Positions 1-5,137 of a stretch of 6,050 bases of DNA are shown one piece after another; position 1 is the stretch's first letter; the number at the start of each line of letters is the position of its first letter. The position numbers were made by a program, and so were the translations under genes. The DNA comes from Bacillota bacterium (GTDB lineage: Bacteria > Bacillota > Clostridia > Peptostreptococcales > Anaerovoracaceae), in the NCBI GenBank assembly GCA_017537495.1, contig JAFYKS010000134.1:1-6050 (forward strand), read 5' to 3'. Below the pieces are notes generated by a model. That model was not told the origin of the DNA. It did not search any database and saw only the letters and a program-made list of their open reading frames with translations.

Positions 1-43
1 AATCTCTGATGCGGCCGGAGAATTCTATGACAGAAGATTCTAA
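1..43 (+). CDS. efp: Probable C-terminal end of elongation factor P (partial)
   Basis: Only the last 13 codons and the TAA stop (41-43) are inside the window, in the frame starting at base 2; they read ISDAAGEFYDRRF. EF-P proteins typically end in a short beta-strand segment of the form V-x-[VI]-[DS]-[T/A]-x-x-G-[EK]-[YF]-x-x-R, and this tail fits that pattern. EF-P rescues ribosomes stalled at proline stretches. Context supports the call, because efp lies upstream of spoIIIAA in B. subtilis and many other spore formers. The competing frame (bases 3-50, ending in TEDSKI) is also open, so the assignment is tentative and rests on a short tail plus synteny. Confidence 0.42.
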   Translation, partial: ISDAAGEFYDRRF

Positions 44-188
44 AATATAAAATAGTTTTAAAAAAATTTCGAAATCATGTAACCTTTTGGGCTTGAAAAT
101 TGATTATATTACAGAAAGTTCGAACAACAGAAATAATCAAAATTAACATAAAGCCAACAAATATAAAGTGAAATGATGATGTGTCAAG

Positions 189-194
189 AGGAGG
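189..194 (+). promoter_or_regulatory. Strong ribosome binding site of the 22-residue lipopeptide gene
   Basis: AGGAGG lies 8 bases before the ATG at 203, which is ideal spacing for a Firmicute Shine-Dalgarno. It is the main reason for treating such a short frame as a real gene. Confidence 0.7.
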
Positions 195-202
195 ATTTCG
201 AG

Positions 203-271
203 ATGAAAAACTTAGTACCTATTTTATTAATTGCTGCAGTATGCTTTATTTTTACAGCTTGCGGCGCATAA
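203..271 (+). CDS. 22-residue lipoprotein-like micropeptide
   Basis: The ATG at 203 opens a 22-codon frame ending in TAA (269-271). The product begins MKNLVPILL, continues as one uninterrupted hydrophobic stretch (residues 4-19) and ends FIFTACGA. That is the whole of a lipoprotein signal peptide: one positive charge (K2), a hydrophobic core, and a lipobox-like F17-T18-A19-C20. Only Gly-Ala follows the cysteine. The -3 residue is usually Leu, and Phe is unusual but possible. If Lgt and LspA process it, the products would be a lipidated Cys-Gly-Ala tripeptide and a 19-residue released signal peptide. It has a consensus ribosome binding site, and an intrinsic terminator begins 38 bases after its stop, so it is a compact complete gene rather than the start of a broken larger one. 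No convincing promoter was found in the AT-rich gap before it, so it could be read from the upstream gene. The function is unknown; it may instead be an unprocessed single-pass membrane micropeptide. Confidence 0.6.
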   Translation: MKNLVPILLIAAVCFIFTACGA

Positions 272-308
272 GTTAAAGCTAACTATCTGTAACTTTCATA
301 AACAGACG

Positions 309-353
309 AATCTGCTTTCTGTGGGAGCAATCCTGCAGAAAGCAGATTTTTTT
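309..353 (+). terminator. Intrinsic terminator after the lipopeptide gene
   Basis: AATCTGCTTTCTG (309-321) pairs perfectly with CAGAAAGCAGATT (336-348), giving a 13-bp stem around a 14-base loop. A run of seven T residues (347-353) begins in the last stem bases. It separates the short upstream gene from the spoIIIA operon, so the operon needs its own promoter. Confidence 0.9.
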
Positions 354-357
354 ATTG

Positions 358-385
358 TCATAAAACCTTGTCCACTTCATAGAAT
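358..385 (+). promoter_or_regulatory. Candidate sigma-E promoter of the spoIIIA operon
   Basis: The -10 element CATAGAAT (378-385) matches the sigma-E consensus CATACAnT at all but one specified position. TCATAAA (358-364) matches the -35 consensus KMATATT at five of seven positions, with a 13-base spacer. Transcription would start near 392, about 27 bases before the spoIIIAA ATG and upstream of its ribosome binding site. In B. subtilis spoIIIA is driven by sigma-E in the mother cell after engulfment begins. The match is by eye against the remembered consensus. Confidence 0.6.
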
Positions 386-418
386 TAGATATCAGATGAA
401 AAAGAAAAGGGTGGGGCC

Positions 419-1297
419 ATGAATACCTTTTATCAGATTACCTGCAAAATGCCATCACGGATTGAAGAAGTGCTGAACAAACTTACTGAAACGGAGATAA
501 ACAGAACAGAAGAAATCAGGTTCCGAACGGGGCAGATGATACTGGTACGGTGCGGATGTACCCAGAAAAAACTTGATTACATTATTACGAATAAAGATCT
601 GCAGCAGATTTTGAATAATTTAATACAATTTTCCTATTATGCTTATGAGGAGGACATGGCACGTGGTTTTGTTACAATTGAAGGGGGTCACCGGATTGGA
701 ATCTGCGGCCGTACAGTCATCAGAGATGGCCAGCCTGCAGTGATGAAAGAAATCAGTTCATTAAACATCCGATTTGCCAGGGAGATTCCTGGCTGCAGCA
801 GAAAGGTAATGCCGGAAATACTTCAGGGTAAAAAAATCTGCAGCACACTGATTATATCGCCTCCCGGATGCGGAAAAACCACATTGCTCAGGGATATCGC
901 AAGGGTACTTTCTGAAAACGGTATTCAGACTGCGGTCTGTGATGAACGATCCGAAATTGCAGGTATGTATCAGGGGAAAAGCGGATTTCATCTTGGACCT
1001 TGCTGTGATGTTCTGGATGGATGTGATAAATCCTTGGGAATTCCCATGCTGATCCGTTCCATGGCTCCGCAGGTCATAATCACAGACGAAATCGGAAAAT
1101 CATCTGATGTTCCGGCAGTCATGCAGTGTATGGCTTCCGGCGTATCTCTGATAACATCGATTCACGGATCATCCTTTCAGGATGTACAGCGTTCTTCCAT
1201 AGGAAATCTGGCAGATCAGGGAGTATTTCAGACGCTGATTTACCTTACAGGCCAGGGCGGCCCCGGAACCATAAAGGAGGTAATCCATCATGCTTAA
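419..1297 (+). CDS. spoIIIAA: Stage III sporulation protein AA, channel ATPase
   Basis: SpoIIIAA is the soluble secretion-type ATPase thought to power or assemble the SpoIIIA-SpoIIQ channel from the mother-cell side. The 292-residue product is close to the usual length of about 300. The N-terminal half (1-135) carries family signatures such as EEIRFRTGQ (31-39) and VTIEGGHRIGICGR (85-98). The ATPase core follows: a P-loop at 147-155 (SPPGCGKTT), DERSEIAG at 175-182, a Walker B strand VIITDEIG (219-226) and SIHG near 247-250. The first P-loop residue is Ser147 where Gly is canonical; the catalytic GKT is intact. Twelve cysteines suit an anaerobe. The ATG at 419 follows a purine-rich GGGTGGGG stretch (410-416). 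The last 8 bases overlap spoIIIAB, indicating translational coupling. A type IV pilus or secretion ATPase is excluded by the operon context. Confidence 0.95.
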   Translation: MNTFYQITCKMPSRIEEVLNKLTETEINRTEEIRFRTGQMILVRCGCTQKKLDYIITNKDLQQILNNLIQFSYYAYEEDMARGFVTIEGGHRIGICGRTVIRDGQPAVMKEISSLNIRFAREIPGCSRKVMPEILQGKKICSTLIISPPGCGKTTLLRDIARVLSENGIQTAVCDERSEIAGMYQGKSGFHLGPCCDVLDGCDKSLGIPMLIRSMAPQVIITDEIGKSSDVPAVMQCMASGVSLITSIHGSSFQDVQRSSIGNLADQGVFQTLIYLTGQGGPGTIKEVIHHA

Positions 1298-1805
1298 ATT
1301 AGTTGGACTGCTGTGTATGATTGCTGGCCTTGGACTGTCCGGAATATTAAAAGCAGAAGAATTAAAATCCAGAATCAGACTTTTGGAAGATGCTCAGTAT
1401 ATGCTTCTTAATCTGAAAAGCCAGATGTGTTATTTCAGAGAACCGCTGCAGATTCTGCTTGAGAAAATTGCCAAAACAGCCGATTCCAGAGCTTTTTTAA
1501 TGCTGAATGAATGTGCACTCGAACTTAGCGATAAAAGCGGCGATATAGGGCAAATTTGGACCGAAAACACGGTTCGAACCTACGGAAGGACTTCACTTAC
1601 ACAAGAAGATATGGATATCATCGTACAGGTTGGCACATATCTGGGACAGACAGATTTTGCGGGACATCAGATACAGTTTGAATGTACAGAAGAACGGCTG
1701 CGTCAGCAGATTCATCAGGCTCGGGAAACAGAACGGCTGAAAAGCCCCATGTATCGAAAAATAGGTTTTATCGGCGGTGCTGCCATAGCACTGATTATTC
1801 TTTAA
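1290..1805 (+). CDS. spoIIIAB: Stage III sporulation protein AB
   Basis: SpoIIIAB resembles the cytoplasmic part of GspF/PilC-type platform proteins and is thought to link the ATPase SpoIIIAA to the membrane base of the channel. The product has 171 residues, equal to the B. subtilis protein as I remember it. A membrane segment lies at about 3-20, followed by a helical cytoplasmic domain with the typical ELKSRIRLLEDAQYML stretch (24-39), and a second hydrophobic segment closes the protein (157-171, ending ALIIL). The start codon lies inside the end of spoIIIAA, 9 bases after AAGGAGG (1274-1280), so the start is secure. Confidence 0.94.
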   Translation: MLKLVGLLCMIAGLGLSGILKAEELKSRIRLLEDAQYMLLNLKSQMCYFREPLQILLEKIAKTADSRAFLMLNECALELSDKSGDIGQIWTENTVRTYGRTSLTQEDMDIIVQVGTYLGQTDFAGHQIQFECTEERLRQQIHQARETERLKSPMYRKIGFIGGAAIALIIL

Positions 1806-1828
1806 TGAGATAAATCAGGAGGAATCAT

Positions 1829-2029
1829 ATGAGTTTTGATGTGGAAATACTCTTTAAAATTGCAGCAATCGGGATTGCAATTGCATTGCTGAATCAGATT
1901 CTGGTAAAAGCAGGCAGGGAGGAACAGGCTATGATGGTCAGCCTGGCAGGCGTGATAATTGTACTGGCTATTATTATAAACATGCTGACAGAGTTTTTTG
2001 AGACAATCAGGACCTTTGTAACATGGTAA
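1829..2029 (+). CDS. spoIIIAC: Stage III sporulation protein AC
   Basis: This is a small integral membrane protein of 66 residues with two predicted membrane helices (about 8-26 and 34-54) separated by the short charged turn KAGREEQ (27-33). Length and pattern match SpoIIIAC, which is distantly related to small export-apparatus components of type III secretion systems and is a core part of the mother-cell side of the channel. The ATG follows CAGGAGG (1816-1822), and the gene begins 23 bases after spoIIIAB ends. Its last 7 bases overlap spoIIIAD. Confidence 0.94.
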   Translation: MSFDVEILFKIAAIGIAIALLNQILVKAGREEQAMMVSLAGVIIVLAIIINMLTEFFETIRTFVTW

Positions 2030-2406
2030 TTCTGAAAATCTGCGCACTGGCAGTTACAGCGGTCATAATTATATCCCTCATAAAAAATTACAAACCGGAG
2101 CTGGCTGTGGAAGCAGTGCTGGCATCAAGTCTGATCCTGCTTTTTTATATTGTGGGAAGTATACAGTACAGTTTCGAAAGTCTGAATGATCTCTACCAGA
2201 ATATAGCAGCGGGGAAAACCTATTTTCCTGTTATAGTGAAATGTCTTGGTATTGCATATCTGACTGAATTTACAGCAGCACTGTGCGAAGATGCGGGAGA
2301 AAAATCCATCGCAGGAAAAGTGGAACTGGCAGGGAAACTAGCTGTGTTTTTTATCGCTTTGCCTGTATTTTCCTCCTTAATCGAAATGCTGAACCATCTG
2401 CTCTGA
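2023..2406 (+). CDS. spoIIIAD: Stage III sporulation protein AD
   Basis: The product is an integral membrane protein of 127 residues (family about 130) with hydrophobic segments near 4-20, 31-47 and 104-122. The conserved SpoIIIAD core GIAYLTEFTAALCEDAGEKS (76-95), followed by a KVELAGKL stretch, is clear. It forms part of the membrane export platform with SpoIIIAC and SpoIIIAE. The ATG lies inside the end of spoIIIAC, and only a weak CAGGA (2008-2012) precedes it. Its translation therefore probably depends on ribosomes finishing spoIIIAC. Confidence 0.94.
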   Translation: MVILKICALAVTAVIIISLIKNYKPELAVEAVLASSLILLFYIVGSIQYSFESLNDLYQNIAAGKTYFPVIVKCLGIAYLTEFTAALCEDAGEKSIAGKVELAGKLAVFFIALPVFSSLIEMLNHLL

Positions 2407-2434
2407 AACTCTGAAGAGATGCTGAGGAAATACA

Positions 2435-3523
2435 ATGGATTATGAAGCAATCGTGAAAGAACAGATGAATAATGTTCTGGAAGGGGAAGACTTCGGAACT
2501 GTAACGGACGAAGCATACCGCCTTTCTGAAGGACTGTCCGACCCATTTACACTGGAGAATATTCTTAATTCGACACTGCAGGGAGAAAGTATATTTCACG
2601 GCAGTCAGATAATCGATACTTTTTCAGATCTCATGCTCTATGAAATACAGAATGCTCTGACCGCGGCTGCCGAAATTATCAGTATCTGTATCATAATGGG
2701 GCTGATGAAAAGCCTTGCCGAAAGTTTTAAAACAAAAGGAGCAGCCCAGCTTACTGTAATGGTCTGCGTGATGGTAATCATGGGAATCAGTCTGAACAGT
2801 TTTAAATTGTCGTTTCAGCTGGTGATGGATACCGTATCTGCAATGGTTTACACCATGGAAATTCTGCTTCCTGTCCTGATTGGAATTCTTCTTGCGACCG
2901 GTGCGGCAGTTTCCGGAACCATACTGAGTCCTTTGATTATCGGTGCTGCAGCTGGTTTTGCTGTGATTATGAAAAACCTGGTACTTCCTGCACTGTTTCT
3001 TTCCGGTGCATTAAGTCTGATCAACTGTTTAACGGAAAAGGATTATGTAAACAAACTGGCAAAACTGCTTCGTTCTGCTGCTGTATTCCTGACCGGACTG
3101 ATTCTTACGGTTTTAACCGGTATCATTACATTACAGGGGCTTCTGACTGAAACAGCAGACGGTCTTCTGATCAGTACTGCAAAATATTCCATCAGCAGTT
3201 TTATACCGATAGTGGGAGGTTTTGCTTCGGATACCGTTGAACTTTTTCTGCGGTGTATGGGATCCATAAAAAGTGTGATTGGTGTATTTGGTATTCTGAC
3301 GCTGATTATGATGATGGCAGTTCCTCTGCTGAAGGTAGTTCTGATTGGTGCAGTATATAAGCTGGCGTCGGCACTTTCTGAACCTGTAACCGATTCAAAA
3401 ATTGCTGACGGAATCAATGATATGGGAAGCTGCATGATTGCCATGGCATCCATTCTCTTCTTTACATCGCTGCTTTTTATTATATTTATATCAGTAATTA
3501 TGGGAATCGGAGGTGCTACATGA
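2435..3523 (+). CDS. spoIIIAE: Stage III sporulation protein AE, without a signal peptide
   Basis: This is the large polytopic membrane component of the channel, a known SpoIIIJ/YidC client in B. subtilis. The product has 362 residues against roughly 400 in B. subtilis. A hydrophilic acidic N-terminus (1-72) is followed by about seven hydrophobic segments (roughly 76-95, 105-123, 141-160, 164-195, 212-235, 281-306, 333-357). The family signature SSFIPIVGGFASDTVE (254-269) is intact. The start is fixed because the same frame has a TGA at 2423-2425 and no other start codon lies between; GAGG (2424-2427) serves as the ribosome binding site. The cleavable signal sequence of the B. subtilis protein is therefore missing here. 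The last 4 bases overlap spoIIIAF (ATGA). Confidence 0.94.
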   Translation: MDYEAIVKEQMNNVLEGEDFGTVTDEAYRLSEGLSDPFTLENILNSTLQGESIFHGSQIIDTFSDLMLYEIQNALTAAAEIISICIIMGLMKSLAESFKTKGAAQLTVMVCVMVIMGISLNSFKLSFQLVMDTVSAMVYTMEILLPVLIGILLATGAAVSGTILSPLIIGAAAGFAVIMKNLVLPALFLSGALSLINCLTEKDYVNKLAKLLRSAAVFLTGLILTVLTGIITLQGLLTETADGLLISTAKYSISSFIPIVGGFASDTVELFLRCMGSIKSVIGVFGILTLIMMMAVPLLKVVLIGAVYKLASALSEPVTDSKIADGINDMGSCMIAMASILFFTSLLFIIFISVIMGIGGAT

Positions 3524-3693
3524 GTGATTTGTATATCTGGATCAGGGATATACTGGTGATCATTATATCACTCAGTTTTTTTCAGATTCTGATTCCGGAT
3601 TCTTCTATGGCAAAATATCTGCGCTACATTTTCAGCCTTGTAATTCTGGCTGTAATCCTGGAACCGGTAATTCAGCTTCTGAATGGGTTATAA
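3520..3693 (+). CDS. spoIIIAF: Stage III sporulation protein AF, reduced to its membrane part
   Basis: A 57-codon frame starts at the ATG overlapping the spoIIIAE stop, with GGAGGTG (3510-3516) upstream, and ends at TAA 3691-3693. The product starts MSDLYIWIRDILVIII. It has two membrane segments (about 9-25 and 36-55) joined by the short loop PDSSMAKYLRY, and ends LEPVIQLLNGL. Position in the operon, the YIWIRDI-type start and the two helices fit the N-terminus of SpoIIIAF. The family member in B. subtilis is about 206 residues, and its C-terminal soluble domain has the ring-building fold facing the intermembrane space. That domain is absent, and only 36 bases separate this stop from spoIIIAG, so it has not been displaced into another frame. 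Whether the short form works as a membrane anchor or is vestigial is open. Confidence 0.85.
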   Translation: MSDLYIWIRDILVIIISLSFFQILIPDSSMAKYLRYIFSLVILAVILEPVIQLLNGL

Positions 3694-3716
3694 TTTCAGG
3701 ATATGGTCATATAAAT

Positions 3717-3721
3717 AGGAG
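3717..3721 (+). promoter_or_regulatory. Ribosome binding site that fixes the spoIIIAG start
   Basis: AGGAG (3717-3721) ends 8 bases before the ATG at 3730. The in-frame GTG at 3721 overlaps this element and cannot be served by it, so the ATG is the better start. Confidence 0.75.
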
Positions 3722-3729
3722 TGAGCAAT

Positions 3730-4098
3730 ATGTTTGATAAAACAGGTAAAGATGCCTGGATAAAACTGATTGGTGTACTGCTTGCATTGTCTGCTGCTAT
3801 CATGGTACTGAGCATATTTACTTCCGATAATGATGGGCGGCGGCAGATTGTAGATGGAGACGGAGGCCGCGAAGAGCAGCTTTGCAATGTTCTTTCGTCC
3901 ATTGAGGGCGCCGGTCAGGTTGAAGTCATGCTGGAATATGACAGCCGAAGCAAAGTAACAGGCGCCATTATTCTTGCTGAAGGTGCAACCAGTACCATAG
4001 TCAAAAACAATCTGACCAATGGTGTGGCAACACTGTACAGCATACCGGTTTCCAGCGTTATTGTGTTTGAAAAAAGTTATGATGAAAATCATTCATAA
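3730..4098 (+). CDS. spoIIIAG: Stage III sporulation protein AG, compact form
   Basis: SpoIIIAG forms a large oligomeric ring in the space between mother-cell and forespore membranes. From the ATG at 3730 the product has 122 residues, against about 229 in B. subtilis. A cytoplasmic stub is followed by one membrane helix (11-30), a short linker, and a ring-building domain from about 48 to 115. This contains EEQLCNVLSSIEGAGQVEVML (in two parts, 48-58 and 59-68) and the conserved GAIILAEGA (78-86), TNGVATLYSIPVSSVIVFEK (96-115). In B. subtilis a long insertion between the first beta strand and this AEGA strand forms the beta-triangle; here only about ten residues (EYDSRSKVTG) lie between them. 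The next gene's ribosome binding site overlaps the stop. Confidence 0.93.
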   Translation: MFDKTGKDAWIKLIGVLLALSAAIMVLSIFTSDNDGRRQIVDGDGGREEQLCNVLSSIEGAGQVEVMLEYDSRSKVTGAIILAEGATSTIVKNNLTNGVATLYSIPVSSVIVFEKSYDENHS

Positions 4099-4103
4099 GG
4101 AGG
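4097..4103 (+). promoter_or_regulatory. Ribosome binding site supporting a TTG start
   Basis: AAGGAGG overlaps the spoIIIAG stop codon and sits 7 bases before TTG 4111. The full consensus probably compensates for the weak start codon. Confidence 0.75.
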
Positions 4104-4110
4104 AATTGGT

Positions 4111-4656
4111 TTGGAAATTAAAAGAAAGCATTTCAGCTATAAGGACATTCTGTACAAAAGCGGAAGAGCAGTATCGTTGGCTCTGATCATCATGTTTGGT
4201 GCAGGACTGGCGCTGACTTCATCCTGGCAGTCAGAAATACCGGTGCATGACGGAGATGTACTTGTAGACAGTCTGAACATTTCTGAAGCCGGTGCTTCCG
4301 GCTCAGATAAAGAGGGGACATTCGAAGAGCGCCGTGCTGCGCTGGAGCTGGAACGGAATAAACTGATTTCGTCGCTGGATTCCACCATAAACCACAGCGA
4401 CAACGATGCCGAAAAAAAGAAAGCATCCTCTGAAAAAGAACGGATTATGAACGCAATGGAAACAGAACTTGCGGTTGAAAGTTTAATAGAAACGAAAAAT
4501 CTTCCGGATTCTTTTGTCATGATTACGGAAAGCAGTGTCAATGTAACCGTAGATAAACAGGAACTCGATACGAATACTGTTGCGAAAATATGTGACATTG
4601 TCATGCGCGAAACAGGCAAAACTGCAGACCGTATCATCATTCAGAGTATGTACTGA
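4111..4656 (+). CDS. spoIIIAH: Stage III sporulation protein AH, SpoIIQ partner
   Basis: SpoIIIAH is the mother-cell ring protein that binds forespore SpoIIQ across the intermembrane space and helps anchor engulfment. The product has 181 residues (B. subtilis about 218). A basic N-terminus (1-19) is followed by a membrane helix (about 20-37), an acidic Ser/Gly-rich linker (40-70), and a helical region FEERRAALELERNKL (71-85). The YscJ/FliF-like ring domain then runs from roughly 105 to 180, with typical features in ETELAVESLIETKNLPD (117-133) and the closing strand DRIIIQ (173-178). The start is TTG at 4111, chosen because AAGGAGG stands 7 bases upstream and the N-terminal KRKHF-type sequence is expected before the helix. 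It ends the sporulation operon; no terminator is visible behind it. Confidence 0.94.
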   Translation: MEIKRKHFSYKDILYKSGRAVSLALIIMFGAGLALTSSWQSEIPVHDGDVLVDSLNISEAGASGSDKEGTFEERRAALELERNKLISSLDSTINHSDNDAEKKKASSEKERIMNAMETELAVESLIETKNLPDSFVMITESSVNVTVDKQELDTNTVAKICDIVMRETGKTADRIIIQSMY

Positions 4657-4671
4657 TAATACGAATAATCA

Positions 4672-4700
4672 TTGAATATGTACACATTTTCTGTTATAAT
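4672..4700 (+). promoter_or_regulatory. Sigma-A promoter with extended -10 before the yqhY-nusB unit
   Basis: TTGAAT (4672-4677) and a perfect TATAAT (4695-4700) are separated by exactly 17 bases. TGT at 4692-4694 supplies the TGn extended -10 motif. Transcription should begin near 4707, giving a leader of about 26 bases. This allows the housekeeping genes to be expressed in growing cells independently of sporulation. Confidence 0.85.
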
Positions 4701-4732
4701 AGATGCTGAGATTATAGGCTCGAGGTGATATT

Positions 4733-5113
4733 ATGGCAGGATTGAACAATGACAAACAGACCGTAAAAGTATCCGAAGAAGTTGTCAGCATGATTGCTGC
4801 CAAAGCTGCTCTCCGGGTTCCCGGTGTCAGCCGTCTCAGCGGTGAATTTGCGGATAAAGTAACCCGAAAATTTCTGGGGAGAGACAATATCGCCCGTGGA
4901 ATCAGCATATCCAAGGAAGAAGAAGGACTGGGCATCGATATCTACCTGAATGTGGAGTTTGGTGCGAAAATCCCGGATCTGGCCTGGGAAGTGCAGAGTT
5001 CAGTAAAAGAAGCGGTAGAATCGGTAACCGGTCTTAAGGTACAGATGGTAAACATCCACGTAGAAGGTGTGAATCTGCCGAAAAATGTACCGCAGGAAGA
5101 TTTGATTTTATAA
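4733..5113 (+). CDS. yqhY: Asp23/Gls24 family protein, YqhY type
   Basis: The 126-residue cytoplasmic protein has no membrane segment. The Asp23/Gls24 (DUF322) pattern is clear: an opening strand VKVSEEVVSMIAAKAALRVP (11-30), GVSRLSG (31-37), the strand GLGIDIYLNVEFGAKIPDLA (65-84), then a helix and closing strand VQSSVKEAVESVTGLKVQMV (87-106) and NIHVEGV (107-113). Family members are abundant small proteins of uncertain biochemical role. The member next to nusB in B. subtilis is YqhY, which has been linked genetically to acetyl-CoA carboxylase. There the order is spoIIIAH-accB-accC-yqhY-nusB; here accB and accC are absent from the gap. GAGGTGAT (4722-4729) provides the ribosome binding site, and transcription comes from the promoter at 4672-4700. 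Confidence 0.9.
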   Translation: MAGLNNDKQTVKVSEEVVSMIAAKAALRVPGVSRLSGEFADKVTRKFLGRDNIARGISISKEEEGLGIDIYLNVEFGAKIPDLAWEVQSSVKEAVESVTGLKVQMVNIHVEGVNLPKNVPQEDLIL

Positions 5114-5137
5114 TTAACGACAGGATAAGGAAGCGAC

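Noticed and set aside
3..50. Alternative reading of the left edge as a different protein ending in TEDSKI
   Set aside because: It is open but matches no family tail I recognise, while the neighbouring frame ends like EF-P and fits the expected synteny. It cannot be fully excluded.
93..167. Possible sigma-A promoter for the lipopeptide gene (TTGAAA 93-98, TATATT 105-110, TATAAA 162-167)
   Set aside because: No pair of these hexamers has usable spacing of 16-18 bases, so no promoter is annotated.
231..422. Open + strand frame of 63 codons covering the terminator and the spoIIIA promoter
   Set aside because: It starts inside the lipopeptide gene without a ribosome binding site, runs through the terminator hairpin and the promoter, and its product has no recognisable character.
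3043..3453. Long open frame on the - strand opposite spoIIIAE
   Set aside because: It is a shadow of the strongly conserved spoIIIAE frame, has no ribosome binding site context and no recognisable domain.
3721..3729. GTG at 3721 as the spoIIIAG start, adding three residues
   Set aside because: The GTG overlaps the AGGAG ribosome binding site; the ATG at 3730 has correct 8-base spacing.
4287..4303. Small inverted repeat AGCCGG / CCGGCT with a 5-base loop
   Set aside because: It lies inside spoIIIAH in the Gly/Ser linker, has no T-run and is short enough to be chance.
4137..4640. 167-codon open frame on the - strand opposite spoIIIAH
   Set aside because: Its serine-rich product mirrors the codon pattern of spoIIIAH; the + strand has the family match, the membrane helix and the ribosome binding site.
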